DNA from: Hemerocallis citrina
Taxonomy: Eukaryota > Streptophyta > Magnoliopsida > Asparagales > Asphodelaceae
Assembly (NCBI GenBank): GCA_017893485.1
Contig: CM030366.1
Span: 52,668,565 to 52,732,564, forward strand
Direction: 5' to 3'
DNA: 64,000 bases
Shown here piece by piece: positions 35,017-46,053 of this stretch; position 1 is the stretch's first letter; each line of letters begins with the position of its first letter. The translations under genes and the position numbers were made by a program. Under the pieces are notes generated by a model that searched no databases, was not told the origin of the DNA, and was given only the letters and a program-made list of their open reading frames with translations.

Positions 35017-36104
35017 CCCCCCCCCCCCCCCCCCCCCCAATATCTTCTTCATGAATTGCACTATAAAATTTACAAGATATAAGAAAAACAAAAGAAAAAA
35101 ATTGTGAGTAAAAGATTGAGAGTAGTGTGTGTGTGCTCTTGCACTGTTAGAGGCCGGCCTGCATCAAGAGGAGAAGGAAGGAGCTCAGGTTCACATAGCA
35201 AGAAGGAGAAGGCTCATTTTCGTTGCACAAACTAGAAGGAGAAGGGGACCATTCATGAGTTCAAGGAGCTTCTCAGGAGTTTTCTCTTTGTTTCTTCAAT
35301 AAGGTGGGCAATTTCTTAAGCTTCTAAATTAGATACCATGCTCGGATTTGATTTGTGAACATGTTAGAAATAAGTATGAAGAATTGTTGTACAATTGTTT
35401 GAAGTGACTAACAAGAAAAGAAACTTAAATTGACCCACATGAAAAGTTAGTAAAATGAATTGGAATATATTGATTAAATTGTGTTATGATGGTTTGTTAG
35501 TATATTTGCATGCTAGAATTGATGAATTATGATTTTAGGAAAAATTTGCTTATGAATGATTGGTAGAATGTAATATGTGAAAATTTTGCCTATGGATAAT
35601 TTATAGAATGCAAACAAGTATTCATGGATTATGAAATAGATTGGTAAAAAGTGTGTTTTTAATTGCCCTATGTGAGTAATATTGTAGTCACTAGAATTAT
35701 CATTCATGTTGCCTCCTTGAAACATAAGAGAAAGATTTGTTTTGTAAGAATAAGACTAATTTAAAGAGCTTGATCTTTGTTAAAGATTGAAAAATTGTAT
35801 GAACTCATTATGAATGAAAGGGAAATTTTTTGATGAAAGATTATTCTAAAAAGAAAATTTCCTATGTCGAAAATGTATTCGTGATCTACTTTTTTCAATG
35901 AACTAAAGAAAAATAGTTTATTATGTGTTTAAAAAAAATGTGTTTTATATAATCTAAGATAGTATAAGTTACTGTTTTACAAAAAAATAACAATCTGTAA
36001 AAGATCTAGATTTTATAAGTGCAAATAATTTGAGAAAAATGGAGTTTGCTAAAAGAAGAACTAGTTCAGTACAGTTTATACAAAAACGTTTTAATCAACT
36101 CCTA

Positions 36105-36390
36105 TAACGGTTAGTCACTCAGACCTACTGGTCAGTGGGTGCATTTCGGGAGCGTTACTATAGCTCCACGGAGCACTTGATCTTGGGTTCGAGTCTCTCA
36201 AGAGACTCTGTTTTTCTGAAAATTGATTTTTACTCAAAACCGAAAGCCCAAAACTTAAGTATAAAACAAGTTCCCTAATATAATGTTAGTCACTTAAGAC
36301 CTTTTGGTCTTTGTGTGCGATTTAAGGCTGTCACTATTCTTCGGCGTGGGGTTTGTGCGTGGGTTCGAATTCGGCCTTGGCCACTTTTTG
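36105..36390 (+). repeat. Two tRNA-like modules in C LTR
   Basis: Two units, each beginning GTTAGTCAC and ending in a pol III B-box-like string (GGGTTCGAGTCTC at 36185-36197, GGGTTCGAATTC at 36361-36372), about 175 bases apart. Neither folds as a complete tRNA by eye. Copies lie at 49735-50005, and the second B box recurs near 20-35. Confidence 0.45.
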
Positions 36391-37806
36391 GAAAGTTTGA
36401 TTTTTTTGTCATTTTAAATAGTTTTTAAGTGTTTAAAAATTGAGAAAAAATAATATAATTTTTCTAAAAATACCTAGGCTTCATGAGGATTATTTCTACA
36501 ATATTTTGACTTGTATAATGAGAATTAGAAGCAAATTTAAGGTGAAGAAATTAAATAAATTTCTTAGAATATGATTATTTGTTTTAATTAAAGATAACAA
36601 ATATTTTGGAGTATAGAGAAATTTTCTATAGAGATTAAAATGAGATTTGTGATGTGGAAAAAAAAAATAAGTAAGACTAAATATGAGATTGTTCAAATTT
36701 ATGTAAATTGTGCAAGGAACAAAAAATGAAGTAAAAGAACAAGATGAAATATGAAATTTGTGAATATGAATATTCTCTTTTGATGAACATGAAACGAGTT
36801 TGACACTAGAGTTTAGTTAAGTCCTCTCATCGGCATAAATAAAATTTTTGAATGAGAAATGTGATGATAAGAGACCAAGTTTGGGTCATGGTTAATGATT
36901 GATGTTTAAAGACCGATGTAGTGGTGACGCTAATTCTAGAGTATTAATTTTATTCATGATTCTATTATCTAAGGATTAGACACATAGTGGAGATGTGTTG
37001 AAAGTAAGAGAAAAACACAAGTATGAGGGCCTTGAATCTACGGTGTGAGAGTATTCATAGGTTGCCTGCTTGATGCATCATGTCATGGCGTGGATACATC
37101 TTTGGAATTATCGGGACTGTGGCGACGCTTGTGGAGTATTTGGTGACTACATAGTGCCATCGTTCCATGACGGAGGCAAATTATCCATAGGCTCTGCATG
37201 ATGCGTCATGTCACGGCGTTGGATTCCCCTCTAGGTTGTATAGGCATGGGCTCGTAACTCATAGAACATCTAGGATACTTACCGTAGTTACCATAGTAGT
37301 TTAACTCATGGCGAGGGAATCAACCCTACAAGATGAAGAATGATTAAGGGCTTGCCCTCGAACCTATGTAGTATGGGATGCATAGAATCCGAACAAGTTC
37401 ACATTAGTGTCATTAAATATAAATAACTGAATTAAGGACTAAGTGCACATTCACACATGACAACAATAGGATAGTCCCCCTTATCTTTGTTTGTGACAAG
37501 TGTGTGCTTTCAAAGTAAGAGAAATTGATATATTATATCCTAGCTTCAGTTGTATGCAACTGACGTGCCCACAGTTTCTATGCAGGATAAAGTAAATGAC
37601 AAAGCTAAAGAATGAATGCTGCTTAAAGAAATGTTCAAGTTGTAATTCAATTTATGTATCATGTTGTAATTTATAATTCTGCTGCGTTGATGTAATCATT
37701 GTTGTATAAAAAGTTTTAAATTCCTTGTAAAATTGTACGAAGTGAAGTGTAAAGATCATGTGGAACTTCGAATTCAGTCTTATTTTGAATTCGGGGTATT
37801 ACAGAG

Positions 37807-37818
37807 TGGTATCAGAGT
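37807..37818 (+). other. Primer-binding site of C
   Basis: TGGTATCAGAGT lies three bases after the LTR end. It matches initiator tRNA-Met with one change at the last position. Confidence 0.85.
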
Positions 37819-37961
37819 CACGCTTCTAAGTAGTAAAAATTTATAAGGAATGACACCCTAGAGTGGACATTAAAGTGTGAGTTGGGTATAGAGATTTAAA
37901 TGTAAGCTACATACATTTGTGTTGCTCTATGATTGATGCTTCTTCTTCTCCCTTCAACAAG

Positions 37962-38369
37962 ATGGCTGACCACCACGACCCAGCAGGCGATGATGATTGG
38001 AACATATTTGAAGAGGACTACTACTCTGGACAAGGAGAATCTAACGAAGAAGATCCCAAAGAATATGAAGGAGAATGGCCTGAGTCCCGAGAGATCACTC
38101 CGCCTCTGAACTCATCAGACATTTCATCCGACGAGGAAGAGCCAGTTTCGGAAGGTCTCATCCAGTCTCTCCAGAGGCAGGTGGAGACTCAGAGGGAGAG
38201 AGCAAAGCTATTGCAGGTCCAGTGTGCGAAGTGCAAGAAGAATATTGCAACCCTCAGTCATCGTGTTTGGGAACTCGAGAAGAGAAAGAACGTGTATGAT
38301 GTGCTGAAGGAAGAAGTGGCAGAACTACGGGAAGAGCTTAGGAAAACCAAGAGGAACCGTAGGGATTAG
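37962..38369 (+). CDS. Small acidic coiled-coil ORF upstream of gag
   Basis: A 135-codon frame starting MADHHDPAGDDD; an upstream in-frame ATG at 37917 would add 15 residues. The first half is very acidic (EEDYY, SDISSDEEEP). The second half is a heptad-rich coiled coil (LIQSLQRQVETQRERAKLL, then VLKEEVAELREELRK) with a CAKCKK pair, ending in a basic KTKRNRRD tail. It lies between PBS and gag, in a different frame from gag. It is uninterrupted although the rest of C is full of stops. I do not recognise a named family. It may be an accessory or leader protein, or the N-terminal part of gag in a relative. Confidence 0.6.
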   Translation: MADHHDPAGDDDWNIFEEDYYSGQGESNEEDPKEYEGEWPESREITPPLNSSDISSDEEEPVSEGLIQSLQRQVETQRERAKLLQVQCAKCKKNIATLSHRVWELEKRKNVYDVLKEEVAELREELRKTKRNRRD

Positions 38370-38494
38370 AATGTTGTATCTTCTCAAATGCTTCTGCTTG
38401 ATGCTAGAAAATGTTTTAAATTTGAATGTACAAAGTTTGAATTCAATGAAATGAAAGAAGTTGATTTAAATTCATGTTTTCTACTTCGAATTTA

Positions 38495-39478
38495 ATGGAT
38501 CTTTTGAATCAGAGTATGGCTGGAAGAAGATCAAGGAATGGAGAAGGACCCAGCTGTGGACTCGGCTTGAAAACGGAGTTGGCTAGAGTCTATCAGACCA
38601 TCAACGCCGTAGCCATGAACCAAAATCATAGCGGGATGCCTGCGAATCCAGTTCCTGAGGCGATCAAACTCGTGGAGTCGTTCAAAAAGATGAAGCCACC
38701 AATGTTTAAAGGGAAGTCAGACCCAGATGCAGCTGACAATTGGATTCGGTAAGTTGAGACTATCTTTGAAGTCTTGGAAACTCCAGAAGGTAGCAAGGTG
38801 AAGCTGGCTACACTGTATCTTGAGAAGGATGCAGCTGTATGGTGGAAGCGATGAAGCGGACTATGGGAAATGGTGTTGTCGGCTGGGAGGAATTCTTGGA
38901 GGAGTTCTGCGGTCACTATTTTCCATCTGATGTCCAAGAGAAGAAAGCGATGGAGTTCCTGGCACTGCAGCAGGGAGGCATGTCTGTCAGGGAGTATGAG
39001 ACAAGGTTTACTCAACTCTCCAGGTATGCACCTGAACTTGTGATGGATGAGGCAAAGAAAGCTTGGAGGTTCGAGCATGGATTGAGGCCGAGTCAGATAT
39101 CAAGGATGATACCCCTCGGTATCAGGAGGTTTGACAAGTTATTCAAGCGAGCTGCAGCTACAGAGAAGGATATGGAGCAGTATCATGCCGCCCAGAATAG
39201 GAAGAACAATTGGCATGTTGGGAAGAGGCCTGCAGTTTCTGGGAATGTCAGAAGGCAGCTGCCAGCTCAAAGGTTCAAACCTATGGGGGCGAATGTTGTC
39301 AATGTGGCTGGAAAACCCGAAAATGGTTGGGAAAGACCTCCGGTGGTGACTTGTTTCAACTGTGGAGAGACAGGTCATTACAGACCTCACTGTCCCAAGC
39401 TACGATGTCATCCGGAAGGTACCAACGTAACAAGCTGGGAAGAAGTCGTACCAGCAGGGGCGAGTATTTTCCTTGACT
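38495..39478 (+). pseudogene. gag: C gag, broken
   Basis: Start chosen at 38495 (MDLLNQSMAGRRSRNG). The capsid reads FKKMKPPMFKGKSDPDAADNWIR, then a TAA at 38750 where Gln is expected. It continues FEVLETPEGSKVKLA and AAVWWKR, and a one-base shift near 38855 moves the frame to GWEEFLEEFCGHYFP, FLALQQGGMSVREYETRF and LSRYAPELV. The zinc knuckle is CFNCGETGHYRPHC near 39355. A second shift near 39400 precedes the acidic tail TEADADEVDHIITG. Unlike A and B, the FLALQQGG site has no intron-like gap. Confidence 0.85.
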
Positions 39479-39591
39479 GAAGCCGATGCTGATGAAGTGG
39501 ATCACATCATTACTGGTACGGGGGTGGATGATTAGATGTCTTTGTTGCTCTTTTCCTTGTTTTATTTAGTAAGAAATGTTATGTAACGAGA

Positions 39592-40769
39592 GTGTGTTAT
39601 GTAATAAGAAAACTTTTATTAAATGGAAAGAAAGCTGTTGTTCAGCTCGATACTGGATCCTCTCATACTTTTGTATCTCCAAAATTTGCTAAAGTCTTGG
39701 GAGTCGAACCGAAGATTGTTCCAGACAAGGTCTTAGCAGTAGCTACTCCATCAGGGGTGACTTTGACCACTGATCGGTGCTATGCAGACTGCGAGATCGA
39801 GATTGGGGACAGGATTTCAGGATTGATCTGATCGAGCTGAATATCCTAGGGGTCGATATTATCATTGGCATTAATTGGATGTTAGTGTATAATGTGAACA
39901 TCGAGTGTAAGACCAAGGAGGTAACATTGAAGTCTCTAGGAGGTCCTGTAGTCACTTTCCAGGGAAAGAAGAGATGTTTAGATTTGGTGGCAACTATCAG
40001 CAAGAAGAAGGTTCCTATAGAGGTGCAGCAGATTCAAGTGGTTCGGGATTACTCGACTGTGTTCTTGGAAGATTTGCCCAAGCTACCCCCTCATCGTAAT
40101 GTAGAGTTCAGCATCACTATCCAGCTAGGGAGTACCCCCATTTCCAAGGTACCTTATAGGATGGCGCCTGTAGAGCAGGATGAAATTAAACGGCAGATTG
40201 AGGAACTTTTGGGAAAAGGCTTTATTCAACCGAGTGCGTCGCCTTAGGGAGTACCGATACTATTGGTAAAGAAGAAGGATGGGTCAATGAGGATGTGCAT
40301 CGATTACCAAGATCTGAATAAGGTCACTATTCATAATAAATATCCTATTCCAAGAATTTATGACTTGTTCGATCGTCTACAAGGAGCAGCTGTTTTCTCC
40401 AAAACAGATCTTCGATCGGGATACCATCAGGTTCGAGTGAAAGCAGAAGATATGCATAAGACTGCATTCAGAACTTGACATGGGCATTACGAATTCTTAG
40501 TTATGTCATTTGGAGTGACGAATGCACCTGCAATCTTTATGGGCATGATGAAGAAAGTTCTGAGGCCGTTTATTGATTCTTTCATCGTGGTTTTTATCGA
40601 CTATATTCTTGTGTACTCCAAGTCGAAGGAGGAGCACACTGAGCATCTGGCTGAGGTTCTGAAGAAGCTTCAAGAGTATGAGTTGTATGCCAAGTTATCA
40701 TAGTGCGATTTCAAGAAATCTGAAGTGGCATTCCTGGGTCACATCCTTTCTAAGGAGGGAGTGGGAACT
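39592..40769 (+). pseudogene. pol: C protease and reverse transcriptase, broken
   Basis: Protease active site VQLDTGSSHTFVS at about 39645-39685. The frame then shifts near 39815 into ILGVDIIIGINWM. The linker VVRDYSTVFLEDLPKLPP leads to RT with [42 protein letters not shown] and [12 protein letters not shown]. Stops lie at about 40246 (for Trp), 40477 (for Arg) and 40701. The catalytic motif reads [10 protein letters not shown]: the second Asp of the usual FIDD is Tyr, so RT activity would be lost even without the stops. RT is cut at KEGVGT by LTR F and resumes at 46059 with DPQNIEAVKD. Confidence 0.88.
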
Positions 40770-41356
40770 TGTAATATCCCGAACGGATATTACCGTATAT
40801 AAATTATTATTTTATTATTATTTTATTATTATTTTGTTTTAATTCCAAAATTAGAATATTTTGGTGATTTTCACCCGGTTTATTCATAGACATTATCTGT
40901 ACCCAGATGTCAGTCGGTATACATCCGTATTGTTTCAAATTGGTACCGTGACCTTCCGAACTAATAATAGAATTTATTTTATTATTATTTCCGAGATTAA
41001 ATTATTTTATACGGATTATGCGAAGATTTTCAGTATACAGACATATATGCGCACATACGTGTAGTATGTCGATTAGTACGTTATACAAATTGTGTGTTGT
41101 GTATTTTTGGACAACACATGTTTTGTTATGACAAAACCTATTAGATTGTTAGGGTTTATAAGTGTTTAACCTAGGTTAAGTATGCATGAGAAGGTTAAGA
41201 AAACCCTTCTAGAAACCCTTACATAACACCTCCCCACATAACATCTCCTCCACCTCACCCCTACCCTCCTAGGAGTATGGCCGGCCCACCTTTTGTGGGA
41301 GGGCTTTTGTGAAAATGTGTGAGTGCCATTTTACACTTTCCACCACTCTCTCATCC

Positions 41357-41364
41357 TATAAATA
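41357..41364 (+). promoter_or_regulatory. TATA box of LTR F
   Basis: CCTATAAATACCCCC. A purine-rich GAAAGAAAGAAAG run follows at 41406-41440. Promoter role inferred from LTR position. Confidence 0.55.
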
Positions 41365-41979
41365 CCCCCTTCCTTCACCTTAGTCCCATTTTAGAAAGAT
41401 CAAAAAGAAAGAAAGAAAGAAAGGAAAAGAAAGAGAGATCACCATGTTAACTTTGAGAGTTTTGTTTTGTAGGGTGTTAGAAGCTTTCTAAAAGCTTAGG
41501 GGAAGGAGAAGTTAAGCTAGCAAGTTCTTCCAACAAAGGAACCAAGGTGGGGGTTCTCCATTTGTTTGTTTGGTTGTTTGTTTGTTGTTTGTTTGTTGTA
41601 TTGTTATTTGACTTCTTCTTCTTACCCTCCTTGTTTTTGTTTTCTTTGGTTCTTTTTGGTAATGGTTTGTGGAAGTGGTATGGTTGTATGTATGTTTGTA
41701 AAATGGTAACAACCACATAAAAAGAAAAGAAACAAATGGTAGTATTAAATACACATAAAGATCACATCTTTATAATTGTAGTTGTTGTTATGTTTGTTGT
41801 TGGACTAAAATGGCATAATGCGTATGAACTTGCACATACAACCGATTGGGGTTGTAGGACATGTAGAACTTGATATACATAAGCATATGAATACTCTTAT
41901 ACAACCATTTTGGTTGTAGGACTTTTATTGAACTTGGACAAAATAATAATAAGCATATGTTTTATTGTAGTCTTCTTTC

Positions 41980-42150
41980 TTAAATAAAAAGATCTTTTCT
42001 TTTATTAATCACTAGTTATAGAATAAATAAAAAGATCTTTTCTTTTATTAATCACTAGTTATAGAATAAACAAAAAGATCTTTTCTTTTATAATCACTAG
42101 TTGTAGAATAAATAAAAAGATCTTTTCTTTTGTAATCACTAGTGGTAATA
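41980..42150 (+). repeat. Four 45-bp units (AAAGATCTTTTC)
   Basis: Units contain AAAAAGATCTTTTCTTTTAT then AATCACTAGTTATAG, four times with small changes. Each unit includes the palindrome AAAAGATCTTTT. Confidence 0.85.
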
Positions 42151-42174
42151 AATCTACTAATAAAGACTAGTAGA

Positions 42175-42545
42175 CAATTAAGTAGTAGTATGTTAAAATA
42201 AAGTAGTAGTATGTTGATTAAATAAAGTAAGTAGTAGTATGTTGATTAAAATAAAGTAGTAGTATGTTGAGTAGTAGTAGTATGTGGATTAAATAAGTAG
42301 TAGTGGTATGTTGTTAAAATGAAGAAGTAGTAGTAAGTAGTTATAGATGTTTATGCCCATAAAGTAGTAGTAGTAGTAGGTAGTTGTATGTTGTGTTCTT
42401 GATAAAAATGAAGTAGTAGTAGTAGTAGATAGTTGGGAATTATGTTCTTGACTAAAATAAAGTAGTAGTAGTAGTAGATAGTTGTGTGTTATGTTCTTGA
42501 TTAAAATGGAGTAGTAGTAGTAGTAGATAGTCGTAGATGTTTATT
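42175..42545 (+). repeat. AGTAGT triplet runs in larger units
   Basis: GTA/AGT triplet runs of varying length are linked by TATGTTGATTAAAATAA or TTATGTTCTTGATTAAAAT in 35-60 base higher-order units. Confidence 0.8.
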
Positions 42546-42584
42546 TTATGTTCATAAAGTAAATACCATGCTAAGATTATATTA

Positions 42585-43160
42585 GATTAATTTAGATATG
42601 CTTAGAATGTTGTAGGATTTCTTCTAAAAATACCTAGCATGTTTAAGGATGCTTAGAATGTTGTAGGATTAATTCTAAAATTCCTACCATGTTTAGATTA
42701 GTCTATTTATGCTTAGAATGTTGTAGGATTAATTCTAAAATTCCTACCATGTTTAGATTAGTCTATTTATGCTTAGAATGTTGTAGGATTCTTTCTAAAA
42801 ATATCCTATCATGTTTTTATGCTTAGAATGTTGTACGATGCTTTCTAAAATTTTCTATCATGTTTTAGGAATGCTATTTCATGCTTAGAATGTTGTAGGA
42901 TTCTTTCTAAAATTCCTACCATGTTTAGGAGTGTTAATTATGCTTAGAATGTTGTAGGATTCATTCTAAGAATTTCCTACCATGTTTAGATCAACTCATT
43001 TATGCTTAGAATATTGTAGGATTCATTCTAAGAATTTCCTACCATGTTTAGATAAACTCATTTATGCTTAGAATGTTGTAGGATTCATTCCAAGAATTTC
43101 CTACCATGTTTAGATTAATTTAATTATGCCTAGAATGTTGTAGGATCCATGATAAAATTA
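42585..43160 (+). repeat. About ten 55-62 bp units (GCTTAGAATGTTGTAGG)
   Basis: Each unit reads ATGCTTAGAATGTTGTAGG, a TTCATTCTAA segment, then TTCCTACCATGTTTAG. Within a unit TGTAGGA and TCCTACC can pair, and so can AGAAT and ATTCT, so every unit is a potential hairpin. An outlying unit occurs near 43755. Confidence 0.9.
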
Positions 43161-43289
43161 CTTACCATGTTAGAAGTATGTATATATACACATATACTTA
43201 GGAATGTTGTATGTTCATACTAGTAGTTACCCATTCTTATTAAGACATTCATGTTTAGTAGTTATTCATGCTTAATAAAGATTCATGCT

Positions 43290-43600
43290 TGGATGATAGT
43301 AGAAAAGTTGTATACCATGTTAGTTTAATTGTAGGGAAGTCATATGCCATGCTAGATAAGTGGTAGAAAAGTTGTATACCATGCTAGTTTAATTGTAGAT
43401 AAGTGATATACCATGCTAGTTTTAATTGCATGTAAGTTGTATGCCATGCTAATTTTAATTGTAAGTAAGTTGTATGCCATGCTAGTTTAAATTGTAAGTA
43501 AGTTGTATACCATGCTAGATTAAATGAATACTCATGTTTACATGATATACCATGCTAATTTGTTCATGCTATATTAGTAGATGATCATGCTTAATCATTA
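43290..43600 (+). repeat. TAAGTTGTATACCATGCTAG units
   Basis: About seven units of roughly 35-45 bases centred on GTTGTATACCATGCTAGTTT with an AATTGTA linker. Confidence 0.8.
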
Positions 43601-44264
43601 TTCATGCTAAGTAAGTAGGTGTCATGCTAATTATTGATCATGTTAAGTTAATGGTATCCACACTATGATATTCATTCTTAGATTAAAGAAACTACCCATT
43701 GTTAGTTGTAGTGATTTTATGTTATGTTCTATACCATGCTAAAGTTCAAATACATGCTTAGAACGTTGTAGGAGTAATGTTAGAATACCTACTATGCCTT
43801 GGAATGTTGTATGTTTATATTAGTTATCTATCCATGCTTGGGTTGTGGTGATTAGTCATGATAAGTAGTAAGCTTTCATGCTCAATTTGTAACATATGCT
43901 TGACTATAGTGGACTTCATGTCTAGGTCGTAGTGATTTTTATGCTTAAGCTCGATGTAAGCACAAGCTTAATCATATTCATACTTAGGAGTATCATGATG
44001 AGTGGTTGTGTTATATGATTAGATTGTCGTAGGAAGATGCTTGTAATTGTATGCCATACTTAAGGCGCTATAGGTTGAAGTAATAAGGATTGGGAAGACC
44101 ACTAGTGATAGTTAGTCCGATAAAGGCCGTTATGTCGCCTTCGGATTCTTCCGTAGTAGAATACCGACCATAGAATATTAGTAGACTCTTCGGTTGCTTC
44201 TAATAATAGGAGATCAAGTTTGCTAGTAGCACATTTGGTTGCTTTTAAGATTGATTACCTGTAT

Positions 44265-44540
44265 GGTTGTTTGCATATGGTTGTGCTCGTACGTGGCTCG
44301 ACTGGCCCGTACGTAGCTGTGGGTCTCATACGTAGCTTACTTGGCTCATATGTAGGTTGTTGTCTCGTACGCGGCCTGACCGGCCCGTGCGTAGCTGTTG
44401 GTCTCATACGCGGCTTATTTGGCTGGTATGTACGTTGTTGTCTCCTACGAGGCCCGCCTGGCTCGTAGGTAGTTATTGTTTCATACGTAGCATATTGGCT
44501 CGTATGTGGTTGTTACTCGTGTATAGCTTGTTAGCTAGTA
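44265..44540 (+). repeat. CGTACGTGGCTCGACTGGCC units
   Basis: GC-richer units of about 45-50 bases alternate CTCGTACGTGGC and GGTCTCATACGTAGC, including CGTACG palindromes. It contrasts with the AT-rich arrays upstream in the same LTR. Confidence 0.8.
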
Positions 44541-46053
44541 CACAGTTCGTTGTGCTCGTCTGGGGTGATATTACCACCCTAAGGGCTATCGACCATCAAG
44601 ACATATGTTTTCTCACCCTAAGGAACTGTGGAGGAGTCACTCCTTGTGTACCGTCGAATCTTAACCAAGGTAGGTTGATCGAGGACAGGAGTATAGACGA
44701 AATCCAAGTCTAGGGTAACGGCATGCATGTATATTCGCACGGCCAAAGTCTTGGATCGATGAGCCACGAACCGGATCCTGAGGGATTCTGGTAAGTCTAG
44801 GTTGAGCAGCCTAGTAGAGTTGTCTTGCGAAGTCTACTTTAAAGGCCTAGCATGTTTTGTTTATAATATTGTCATCCCTAGGACTGTTCGAGTCAGGGAC
44901 ATCATTAGGATAGTGACTTACAAGGATCATTTTACTTAAACCCTTTTGCCGGGAGAGAGGAGTCGGTTGTAGGGGGCCCCTTACACTAACTCGTCCCTTG
45001 AGGAAGATCATAGGTGGTGTATTGGGTTGTACTTTCCTGTCAAAAGGATACGCACGGTGCCGTCTCACAAGTTGAGGACACGGGTTGCGTATCTCGCTCT
45101 GTTAATTCCTGAAATACCGTGGCTGGGGTGCCACAGGATGCATGGTGCAGTCCTGCGCTTGCTAGACCCCAGAGGGTGCCACAGGGTAGGCTTCGAGCTA
45201 TCCTGCGCTTGCGAAACCCTATAGCTTGATTTTGGAACGATGCCCGATATACTGGAATCGAGTGAGGTCCGGCATGCTGGGTAGTAGTGGAAAACGGAGA
45301 CACCATAAGCAGACTGCATGGGGGGACATGACCCCTTCTGCAACCTCACAGAGTCATGGAGTATTGTCAGGAACAGGTTGTGTACAATTAGAATTCTTAA
45401 ACGCGGGTTCAATCCCTATATATGGAGAAACGGCTTGAGATGGGGTCGCATGTAGTATGGGCTGCATGTTGCTCCGGAGACTTGCTGACATTAGAATAGG
45501 AAGCATCCTAGTTCTATTTTAAATACCGCATTAGAGTCTAGTCATAGCACTCACGAACACTTAAACTACACCAACACCATTGCTATATTTTGTATATTGT
45601 TTGGGAGATTCGCTGCTATATGATCAGCCTTTAAGCGTCAGTGAATACTGACGTCCCCACTTCCATAGGTACTGGATCGCCGAAGTACAAAGGCGAGATT
45701 TAGGAGGACTCAAGGCAAGGAAAGCAAGGAGTCAGTGTTATGTTTAGTTCCGCTGCAGTATATGTATTGATTATCTATTAGTGGAGAAGTACTCAAGTGA
45801 GAGTTACCGAGTGTTGTTCTTCATTCCTTGTACTCTGATATAAGATGTTGAAGGTTGTAATACTTGGAAATGTAAAGGTAATATTGTAACTCTATTGTAA
45901 GGTATTACAGTTGTACAATATTCAGACTTGTAACACATTGTGTATTGAATAAAAAGTTTTAAATTCTCCTGTTTTTCTGTGTATTGTGACTAATTGAAGA
46001 AAAGGTCTTGGCTCGTGTCACGGTTTCCCAGTGTTGGAAATCGAGGCGCTACA

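Larger units (their letters stand above)
34456..37803 (+). mobile_element. 5' LTR of C
   Basis: 3348 bp, starting TGTTGTAACATCC and ending GGGTATTACA. A 22-base C run (35017-35038) directly follows the TATA box, where the 3' LTR has only ACCCACCCCACC. Two tRNA-like modules lie at 36105-36390 and a duplicated CGTCATG-rich block at 37060-37250. No coding frame is credible. Confidence 0.92.
40770..46053 (+). mobile_element. 5.28-kb solo LTR F
   Basis: It begins TGTAATATCCCG and ends AAATCGAGGCGCTACA, flanked by GAACT and CAACT (one mismatch), and splits C's RT in frame. There is no internal region or PBS, so it is a solo LTR. TATA box at 41357-41364. The body is a chain of tandem arrays (separate entries), then a more unique 1.5-kb 3' part matched in antisense by 56589-57754. 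ORFs on either strand within it look accidental. Clade not assigned. Confidence 0.85.

Noticed and set aside
36105..36390. True tRNA genes
   Set aside because: B-box strings are present but no cloverleaf with a paired acceptor stem could be drawn by eye.
39525..39608. Intron before C protease like that of A and B
   Set aside because: A pyrimidine run with TTTAG exists near 39570, but no GT/AG pair restores the frame, so I left it out.
41477..41754. Minus-strand Asn/Thr/Lys-rich frames
   Set aside because: Product of TTTG/GTTTGTTTG simple repeats in LTR F.
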